This document shows positions 56,269 to 64,000 of a stretch of 64,000 bases of DNA, in pieces. The stretch is taken from assembly GCA_021018815.1 (NCBI GenBank), contig JAITYX010000084.1, positions 2,046,001 through 2,110,000 of the forward strand. The letters run 5' to 3'. The notes under the pieces were generated by a model. That model did not search any database, was not told where the DNA came from, and saw only the letters and a list, made by a program, of their open reading frames with translations. Both the position numbers and the translations under genes were made by a program. The stretch comes from Talinum fruticosum. Its lineage: Eukaryota; Streptophyta; Magnoliopsida; Caryophyllales; Talinaceae. How positions within the stretch are numbered: the first letter of the stretch is position 1; the number at the start of each line of letters is the position of its first letter.

Positions 56269-57796
56269 TGAAGGTTTGCTCTTGGAGAGACTAAGTCACC
56301 CTAGAGGTGGGTGAATAGGGTGATGAGGAAATTTGAACAGAGACTGGAAGATTGAATTCTAAAACTGACTTTGAAACAGATCCGAGGCTAGATTGGACTC
56401 GGAAAAGTGTTAACTCGGAAAATACGTGGATACCCTCTTGGGGTAGAAAACCATGGTCAGTGCTAATCCAAGCACCAAGTCAAATCCACTATTTTGAATC
56501 CACAAAATACAGTAGAGAGACTGAACTAGAATTGCTCCCTTGGACAATTCCTTACAAGATTTTCCTAGACTTAGAAGTTCCCTTATCCGATCTAGTACTT
56601 CCTAACTGAGGTAACCTTTACGAGTTAGAGACAACCGAGCTGAATTAACCCTTACAGCTCAGTCAAGGAACCTTACTCAGAAAGTAAGAATAAGTGTTTG
56701 TGTATGATTACAAGACCTTCCAACTAAGAAAGATGTTAAGTACAGAGTTGGAGTTGTAAGTAGAAGATTGAATGAGAATTATACAGAGAGAGATAATTTT
56801 AGCAATAGGTTCAGTAATCTTCTCATCTTGTGAAGTGGCTTCTATTTATAGATGACCGGGCAAATTAGCCGTTGTGACTATCTTCTTATTAGAAGTCCTT
56901 TGTAACCATTGCAATGGTTTTTTTGAGTGAGTTAGAAAATATCCGTTGAGGTGTGAACCTTGGGCAACGGCTCTTGACTCTTTTGGATGTCCCAATCCAC
57001 TTGGTGGTGTCCGAAAAGTAGGGTGGAAACCACCATTGAGCTTGGCGTTGTAGATTTCCAGTTTTGAAACACACAACCACGACACGATTGTCCGGGCCTT
57101 GGTCGAAGTAGAAAAGGCTTGTCTCGCTGGTGATTTGACATCTTGAAGCCGGTTACTTTTGTAATTCAAAAGTAGGATAACCTCGTTTAAATAACCTACA
57201 AAAGTAAATCAATTTGGTTCTCAAAGCATAAAATACTTTGGTCCAAGATTAGACATAGATAATAATTTAATTAAGATAATTAAGTGCCTAATTATTTGAG
57301 TCCTGAAAGAGTGGAATTTTCTAAGTCTAATATCCATTATACTCAAATTTCATCCGAGTCGAGTCTACAAGTGAAACAAGTCCGATAGAGAATATCGAGT
57401 AATGAGACTTAATCTTGACAGGCACAGTTCAAACTAAACATGCTCGACTTAGAAGGATGAATTGACACCGTAATTCAATCAAACTTAGAATACAAAGTCG
57501 GACCCGAGTTTATGCACATTAGAGAAAATATTTGAACATTCGATAAGTCCGAGTGTTGTCTAAGTGACTCAAAACTATGTATGAAATCATAAGCACGAGT
57601 ATGCTTTACGAGTCGAGTCGGAATCAAGTGAAAACATATGCAATAGTTTACGTAACACTCGGAAGATATTCTAAATCACTCGGAAAAGTTTCTAAAACAC
57701 TTAGAATGACTTGTAATCAAAACTTACAAGAGATGAAGTTTGTACTTGATTCCTTGATAATACTCGAATGATATACCTGCAAAGTTTGAGTCTTCA
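56269..57796 (-). mobile_element. Solo SIRE-like copia LTR inside CACTA 2
   Basis: The minus strand starts TGAAGACTCAAAC (57796) and ends AGCAAACCTTCA (56269). It is homologous throughout to 27049-28530 and 36564-38050. The flanks are CCTAG (56264-56268) and CGTAG (57797-57801), a 5-base duplication with one mismatch. It carries CTATAAATAGAAG on the minus strand near 56850. This copy preserves the TG start that both LTRs of the SIRE-like element have lost. Frames of 60-107 residues within it are not genes. Confidence 0.88.
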
Positions 57797-57901
57797 CGTA
57801 GTTAAAGGTGGTACATACAACGATGCCCAAATACACGACTCCTGTTAACCGTCGTTAAATGTCGTTTTTAACCGTAGTTAAAAGTGGTTCGTGTAGTAGT
57901 G

Positions 57902-60393
57902 AGAGCAGAAAGGCTTGTCCAAGATAACTTCCTTGAACGGGAATGGCACCTTCATAATGAATGGAATCCAAACGACCTCTTGGCGGAGGCTGAAAATCAT
58001 GTTTCTTCACTCGCCATTACTCCTTCGGTAAGCTAGTTGGCTAAAATTTCTTCCTTTAGTCATTTAGAGTAGTTCGTCTTCTAAAAATATTATTGGAGTT
58101 TTGTCTTCTAGAAGGACTCGATTAGATGTAGTGGAGCCATACCTAAATTTTTGGAGATGTGTAGAAAGATGAATTATCCTCTTCAAGATGTCATGCATAA
58201 TGTTGGGTTTGTCTCTCTCTTTAGTGTTTTAAAACATGTTTGTGATAAAAGGGACCGAGATCCCATTTGGGCCATTAGTGAGTGCTTTTGGGATACCACC
58301 AACACTTTCCTTTTTATTTTCGTTGTTTTGTCACATTTAAGCTTCTCGGGAAGCCTCTAACTTATGATCTGGAATTTGTAGAAACATCATGGATACCTTC
58401 ATCATGTCTTCGGTACCGTGGCTAGTAGGTTCCCTTAGGAAAACATTTTTAGGTATACCCTTCTTTTCGAGGCTTTTAAGGATGTTAGGTTTTAGCCTCG
58501 ACATTCTTCACGATGGATCGTGCTTGCTCTCTTGTTAAGCACGGTGTTCTTTTCTAACCGAGCCTTTAAGGTTCATGTTCACTATTTGGTGAACTTAGCA
58601 GACCTTGACAAAATAAAGGAAGCTAAGCTGGGGTGTTCCTGCATACATTTGCCTTATAAGCGGCCTCCGTGTCGGTGTACAACACACAAAACCCGAAAAA
58701 GACATGACTTACCAACTTCCCTCGTGCGGCTTGTGGAAGATCATTGAGGTATGCTCCAATTCTTCATATATTCCCAATATGTTTCTACCTTTTGTGGATA
58801 AAAATCTTACTTTATTTGCAAAATGTAGCCATGATTGTATGAATACTTTTCACATCTTTTGCTTGGCTCAAGGAATCATCCAACGTTTTTGGCCTCCATA
58901 TCGTGGGCTAAAATTTATCTTCGATGGCCTAAGATCTATGATATAGGCTTCTTAAGTTCTGCCCTCAACTGTATGACTTCGAGTATGTTGACTTTAGACT
59001 CATAATTAGCTTTAAAATGTGCCCATAAACTTTTTTACTTTACTCATTAACTGGTCGTCACTGCCTACTGCATGTGGTGGACCATTAAGGACTCGTGTGG
59101 TGGATGTCGAGTCATGGCTATGCATGGTTGATACCCATTTTTTTGTTTTTTCACTTTTGGTTGATTATGTCCTTATGAATCCTATATGTGCAGGCCAACA
59201 TCAATCCTTGGGCCGAACTCCAACTCTGTCCAAGTGTAATTATTGCATGGGAGTTTACTTGAAAGGAGGATTTTATTTGAGTGTCCCTTTGGGTTTTGTT
59301 GGTACCATGGTGAAAGAGTCACACCACAAATCCGAGTTAACACATGGCTTGCATTTGTTCCTTTGGATCCACCACCAACCATGTTATACTTTCGCTCTGT
59401 TTCCCAACAAGAGAATGTTGAGGCTACCACCGAGTATCCCCATATCTCGTTCTTGAATTTATACATATCCTAACTCATCATGCGGGGAGGATCATGACCC
59501 AACTCGTCGGTTCCTACTTCTTCCTCTCGCTTTGCATAGTTGAATTTCTTGTATGGTAATTAACTTCATCTTTTTGTACCTTACTCGGAGGACATCCACA
59601 TTCCAAGCCTTGATGTAGATGTTACTTAACATGGGGAATCTCCCCATTATGGAAGGATTCTTGAAATCCCTAAGGAAGAATGTGTAGGGCACCCTTTCGG
59701 TAAAATTGCTGAGGGGTAACAGTTTCATGGTCTTCACTTTTAGTTGCATGCTAAAAGTATGTTGTTGATACCATTGAATAAATTTTGTTGTATGACCGAG
59801 AGCAATCTCGAACCATGTGAATTAATCTTCAATCAGTGCATATGGAAATCAAAGATTTCCTTACTTGGGAGAACTTTCCCAACCTTACGGGTGAGTCCTT
59901 AGGTAGTGAAGTGCTAACTTTATTAAGCTTTTAGTAGATGTGCTAATTGCTCCTTCATTTTTGTAGAGACGGTGATCTAGAGCATCTTCATCCGAAGGCC
60001 TCGTTGGTTGATGGGGAGCACGAGCTTAACAATCTAGCTAACAATCTAGCTAACAAGCGCCTTACGGTGGTCCATCCGGAGCAGGTATTTCCCGGCATTC
60101 ATTGCGGCGTGCACATTATCGGAATACTTTCGAAGCGAGCGCTAGCACCTGCGGGACTAGTGTTTCAAGTGTTGGGCACACCTTTTTCGAGGAAAGTCTA
60201 GATATCTTACCTCTTCAAGCCTTCGATAGTCATGGAAACCCTCTTTATTTCCCTCGAGGCTTCTTATAGTGGACCATCCCATGGAGCATCCCAATCTTGG
60301 GACCATTGAGCTAGCTCTTATAAGGTGGTGGTGACCACTGGTTTCTGCGATTCGTCTTAGAGACCTTCGGGAATTATATCTTTGATGACGATA
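57902..60393 (+). pseudogene. PMD-like gene copy 2, main body
   Basis: Exon 1 ends VQDNFLEREWHLHNEW and NPNDLLAEAENHVSS at GT 58028. The 84-base intron ends TTCTAG at 58111. Exon 2 reads DVVEPYLNFW-like, then NYPLQDVMHNVGFVSLFSVL, RDRDPIWAISECFWDTTNTF. Then come the FSNRAFKVHVHYLVNLADLDKIKEA and YQLPSCGLWKIIEV blocks, which fit the PMD pattern of N-L-x-x-L-x-x-I...W-G...P...W. Later frames (59243-59473, GFCWYHGERVTPQIRVN) are protein-like but unrecognised. The end is FVLETFGNYIFDDDT with a stop at 60393. It is the longest PMD copy, with many stops and shifts. Confidence 0.6.
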
Positions 60394-61512
60394 CTTAATT
60401 ACAACAAACATCCCTATTCTACAGCCCAAAGGATGACGCTTAGGACCATGTGAAAGAAAACCACTTTTTGGAGGAAGGGACTTAAGCAAAATACCCAAGG
60501 AGACACAATATGCTTCTATTTGGATGCACGTAAAGAATGCAATAGAAAATGAAGTGCATGTGATGCCTTATGACTTGGTTAAAGATGATTTTATGATTTG
60601 GCTAATGCATAATGATTGAATGATTCTTAGTGGAAGATTCTTTTATCTTGGCTAGATTAAATATGAGTGCGTTTCCCTATATTTTATAATGAATTTGTTT
60701 TAGCTAAAAGTCAATACGAAAATGCAAAATGGACTCCCTAATTTGAGATGGATTTATTTTGGCTAAAATGCAAGCAAGACTCACCTAATTTGAGATGAAT
60801 TTAATTTAGCTAAATGAAAATGTGAGATGGAATTGCAAAATGAGAATGTAAAAAAGAAAGAAAAATAATGGACTAACCGACCAAAAGATAGCGGGGACCT
60901 TGGTAATTGGACCCACCGGCGAGTGACAACCTAGACCGCTTAAAGAAGGTTTTAGTATGATTTGAAAATTCAAGTAATGGACTGACCTAAAAGAGAAGAG
61001 GTAATTTGACTTTTGGCTAAATGTACATAATCGACCAACTTTAGGAATTTTTAATGTATTTTATTTGCTCCCATGGAAGGGCTAATCAGCACTCCTCACC
61101 TATTCGTTAAGGCTCACAAGCAGAGGATTAAATCTAAAACAAACACACTCATTCAAGCATGCACATTAAATTGATTGGCGTTTTATTAATTATTTTATTT
61201 TAGCAATTATTTTCGAGTTATGGGGATGTTATTTCTCAATTGGACAAAATAGAAAGATTAGGGATTCACATACTGCCATAAGGCTTGAAGGCCACATTAG
61301 TTTGAAAACACCAATCCGAACCCAAGCCACTATGATCGACCACCGGTGCTGGCCAAAGCCAGCACGTAGCAATCGAAGCCGCCGGGCCAGGTCATGGCTG
61401 AAGGAGTCAACCGTTGTCTTTGGCCTGGTAGGTAGATTTAGAAGCCCTAAATTACTGTACATGTAGTCATAAAAACCGAAATGCAATTTCGAATAGAAAT
61501 AAAGCAAAAGAA
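60386..61512 (-). other. Leader of Tat element D
   Basis: Matches the B leader (9310-10080 and 14940-15349) and, inversely, the A leader. It has three copies of the 57-base leader repeat (60690-60850). Where B continues into gag at about 9300, D changes to the PMD gene end at about 60386. Both sequences share GACGATAC at the junction. No coding sequence. Confidence 0.65.
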
Positions 61513-61521
61513 GGAGTCGCC
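61513..61521 (-). other. Primer-binding site of Tat element D
   Basis: GGCGACTCC on the minus strand, the best preserved copy of the family primer site (TGGCGACTCC; the first T reads A), two bases from the LTR end. Confidence 0.7.
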
Positions 61522-61522
61522 T

Positions 61523-63032
61523 ATTAGTTTTTGTAAGAGAGAAAACTAACAAAACAAAGGTAAAAATTTTCTCTTTCGATCTTAGTATGGTAAAACTAAG
61601 AGCGAAAAAGGCTAAAATGACTCCATCCGTCTTGGAATCGAGAATTGGATTCATGGATAAGGGTACGAAATGTAGGGAAAACAATTTCATTCCCCCGTCC
61701 GAAGACGACCATTACTAATTTGAGTAGTGAATTTAAATGACATATTAAACACAAGCACACAACATGCTAAACGAAATTAAAGCAACCAAAATATGAATGA
61801 AAGCGAGGAAAAGAAAATAAAGGAAAGCGGTACAGGGAAAAGAAAAAGAAAAGAAAAGAAAAGAGAGAAAGAAAAGAAAGCAAAAACATTAAAGGTTACA
61901 TCGTGCGGGAGCAAATAAAAGCGATACAACTCGATCCACGATGATAGAAAGTGATAAATAAAAAAATAAAAATAAAGAAGCTGTTAGAAGGCCGAATTGA
62001 TGCCCTAAGGTTGTCCCACTCGTTGATTTGGATCTCCATACTTGGATGTCTTGATGCGACGGCGAATCGAAGAAAAGGGCTTCTTTTAATCGGTTTTGTG
62101 AGGGTAAATTTATGAGGAGTAGGAAAGATCAGCTGAATGAATACCACGAGAATGGAATAACATAATATTTGCTAGCTCTTAGTAAGGATTCGGCAACAAT
62201 GTTAAGGAAAAGGAGTATTTCGGGTTAATTTTTAAGCAAAGTAACGTTTAAGGAAAGGTTGTTTTTAGCTTAGTTCAGCATTCTAGCGCCAAGGAAATAA
62301 GTTGTGCTTGAAATGAGAGCTAAGGCTCTCTATTTATAGGGAGACACCTACATCACAACCGACCTAAGGTTGCTCTCGGCTAGTCGTTCAAAGTCGAGCA
62401 GAGAAAATTGGCCAAAACCAATGTGATAAGACTCGGATAGAAAAGGGATAATACTGGATATAATTCCGCTCGTTGGCGCCGACCACCCGGGGTATACCTC
62501 ATGTTTTGTTCCCTATCGTGCTAAATAGGGAGTCCCCAAGCCAAAATGCAATGTTTCACTCAAAATATCCAGGGTCAAGGGCGTCGACCTCGACGCCGTT
62601 TTGAGGGAGAAACTCCTAGTCTCGAGTGGATTGTCTTGGAGCTTAAACGCAGCACTTTGATGCTCGTGATCATGAAATGCAGTGCTTAACAGCGTCTTCA
62701 TGTCTTCAACTCCGTGTCCGATTGCACAAACATGAAATGTAGAATTTTGAGCTTGGAAATTCCCGGGTAAATCGAACTGGACTCCCATTGTCTCTAGAGG
62801 GTTGGCAACGGCTTTGACCGTCCGAAAGAAAAAGGATTTTTGACCGACCCAAGGTAGAAGGCTAATTATTTGGTGTCTGGGGGCTTCTCTGTGCTTTACG
62901 GCTTTCGTCATAGTAATCAAACTCGAGACCATGATCCAAATCCTCAAACAGGACACGAGATTTCATCATCGAGCCAACAATATAAAATACAAAATTAAAG
63001 GAGATAAGGGACAAAACTTTTTGGTGTCCATA
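61523..63032 (-). mobile_element. Tat/Ogre-type LTR D
   Basis: The minus strand starts TATGGACACC (63032-63023), a two-base variant of TGTAGACACC. CTATAAATAG at 62339-62330 is the best preserved TATA box of the family, followed by AGAGCCTTAGCTCTCATTTC. It ends at the primer site. Length 1510. Upstream (63033-63050) is a purine-rich AAAATAGGGG on the minus strand. Frames of 147 and 153 residues on the minus strand lie wholly inside the LTR, are not kept in the other copies, and are not counted as genes. Confidence 0.87.
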
Positions 63033-63424
63033 GTTAGCCCCTATTTTGACCAAGTCTAACAGACGAAGGACGAAAGTACACACTAAACAATTCTTACCTC
63101 GATCATGTGCAATGATTTTAATGTTAACTATTGTGTGGTATTTGGAATGGGTCTGTTGTCAAACCTGAACTCCAAGATGGAGGCCTTGACTTGATCAGCT
63201 GTGCATGCGTTCTAAAGTCTAGTAAGATAGTCCTAAGCTTGGCTTGATCGAGCCTAAAGCTTGGTATATTTCGATGTTGAAACTTTGATCGTTTATGATC
63301 GAAGCTTGGCCTGATAATCTACTCTACTCGACATGCTTCTTAGTGGATAATCAAATTCACAAAATTTCAATGTTTTACCTAAATAACTCGGTCGAAAACA
63401 GATGAAAATCTTTGGATCGAAGAG
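63033..63424 (-). other. Non-coding region between LTR D and PMD copy 3
   Basis: Aligns with 40305-40730. It carries the polypurine-like run next to the LTR and CATGCGTTCNAAG. The 91-residue minus-strand frame (63568-63293) overlaps the PMD promoter region and is not conserved. Confidence 0.6.
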
Positions 63425-64000
63425 CTTCCACTTGTGTGGGCATGATGTGAAGAACTCACATGCCACGGTTAATGGGATTTCACAAGGTAGGGCTACAAAG
63501 TTGCCGTTGAAGGGACACCACCGTGCCTCGTAGCCAGCCCTGGCCAGCCATTGGCGAGCTTGGCACATGGCCTGCTCTACCGGATTCCCTTGGTCTCTTT
63601 TATTTTTGACTCTGTCTTGTATGATTGGCTGGCTTGACCGAATGGTGTATAAAAAGAGTGCTTGGTGTGTTCACTTTGCACACTTGCTCCTCTCTTGCAT
63701 TCTTATCTTGCTCTTGTGCATTCTTGCTTTGCTCTTCTTGAAATTTAGTTGGTTTCCAACGGCTCATCCTACCGGGTGGTCAAGAGCTTAAAAGGTTGTC
63801 CAAGATAACTTCCTTAAAAGGGAACGGACTCTTATAATGAATGGAATCCAAACGACCTCTTAGCAAAGGTTGAAAATCAGGTTTCTTCGGCCGCCATTAC
63901 TCCTTCGATAAACTATTTGGTTTAAATTTCTTCCTTTGCTCATTTAGAGTAGTTCTTCTACTAAAAATCTTGTTGGATTTTGTCTTGCGAAGGGCTCGAT
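63425..64000 (+). pseudogene. PMD-like gene copy 3, 5' part, cut by the window end
   Basis: Matches 40735-41370 and 50840-51237 plus 57902-58120. The ATG region is deleted (TTTCCAACGGCTCATCC replaces about 30 bases). Coding continues HPTGWSRA-like, then WNPNDLLAKVENQVSS. Both intron borders are mutated: donor GGTAAG reads GATAAA at 63907, and acceptor GCAG reads GCGA near 63987. This copy gives the empty-site sequence for CACTA 2. It is non-functional. Confidence 0.6.
63648..63656 (+). promoter_or_regulatory. TATA box of PMD gene copy 3
   Basis: TATAAAAAG in the same context as copies 1 and 2 (AATGG before, GTGCTTGG after). Confidence 0.65.

Larger units (their letters stand above)
51238..57901. 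mobile_element. CACTA element 2, 6.7 kb, inserted in PMD copy 2
   Basis: The left end is CACTACTACAGAAACCACTT. The right end reverse-complemented is CACTACTACACGAACCACTT. The target duplication is AGA (51235-51237, 57902-57904). Subterminal GACGACGGTTC and GAACCGT motifs are present at both ends. It belongs to the same family as CACTA 1 by terminal sequence. It holds a plus-strand Tnp1-like gene and a ULP1-type protease gene but no Tnp2, so it looks non-autonomous. A solo copia LTR (56269-57796) sits in its right subterminal region. Homologous copies 1 and 3 of the PMD gene lack it. Confidence 0.94.

Noticed and set aside
61229..61690. Minus-strand frame of 153 residues
   Set aside because: Covers the LTR D end and leader; not maintained in homologous LTRs A, B and C; no recognisable domain.
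62513..62956. Minus-strand frame of 147 residues
   Set aside because: Wholly inside LTR D; the equivalent frames in B and C are closed.
1..64000. tRNA, rRNA or host single-copy genes
   Set aside because: No cloverleaf with A and B boxes, no rRNA core sequence and no intact multi-exon host gene was recognised on reading both strands by eye; a tRNA scan would be needed to exclude small RNA genes.

Overview
The window is plant nuclear DNA, very probably from a flowering plant with a large, repeat-rich genome. I found no convincing single-copy host gene. Almost every recognisable stretch is a transposable element or a fragment of one, and nearly all reading frames are broken by stops and frameshifts. 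The families (Ty3/gypsy Tat/Ogre-type, a long-LTR gypsy that looks like a Tekay chromovirus, SIRE-like Ty1/copia, CACTA DNA transposons) are typical of angiosperms. The species cannot be named from the sequence.

Layout. 1-1327: 3' part of a long gypsy LTR. 1385-7480: plus-strand Tat element A (LTR, primer site, long leader, broken gag fused to what looks like the end of pol, repeat-rich tail). 16826-7500: minus-strand Tat element B (LTR, primer site, leader, gag), split by a 4.3 kb CACTA element (10508-14832) with a perfect CAT target duplication. B's LTR abuts a plus-strand reverse-transcriptase scrap (16827-17443), then a CACTA-like end (17444-17799), then a minus-strand copy of the long gypsy LTR (17800-20898). 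21758-23014 is a solo LTR flanked by CTATC. 23740-38240 is a minus-strand CACTA transposase locus (Tnp1-like and Tnp2-like genes), split by an 11 kb SIRE-like copia element (27049-38050, GTTTC duplication) that itself carries a solo LTR (31000-32270, GTATT duplication) inside its integrase gene.

38300-64000 is a field of rearranged Tat elements. Minus-strand LTRs C (38882-40304) and D (61523-63032) each have internal sequence on both sides, as in tandem elements sharing an LTR. Between pol and the 3' side of the LTR lies a gene on the opposite strand to the element, resembling the plant mobile domain (PMD) family. It has its own TATA box in three copies and a conserved ~85-base intron in two. 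Two broken pol segments (43690-47580 minus; 47590-50839 plus) point away from each other and form a large inverted repeat. PMD copy 2 (50840-60393) is split by a second CACTA element (51238-57901, AGA duplication), whose empty site is visible in PMD copy 3. This CACTA carries a Tnp1-like gene and a ULP1-type protease gene with the expected catalytic Cys replaced by Tyr, plus a solo copia LTR.

How it fits together. Insertions can be ordered by nesting: Tnp2 locus, then SIRE-like element, then solo LTR; Tat PMD gene, then CACTA 2, then copia LTR; Tat leader, then CACTA 1. The items most worth pursuing are the antisense PMD gene with its own promoter and intron, the leader-to-PMD fusion that lost gag-pol, the twin foldback hairpins inside CACTA 1, and the pol inverted repeat, which could yield double-stranded RNA. 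All assignments come from reading motifs and comparing copies within the window; no database search was run.
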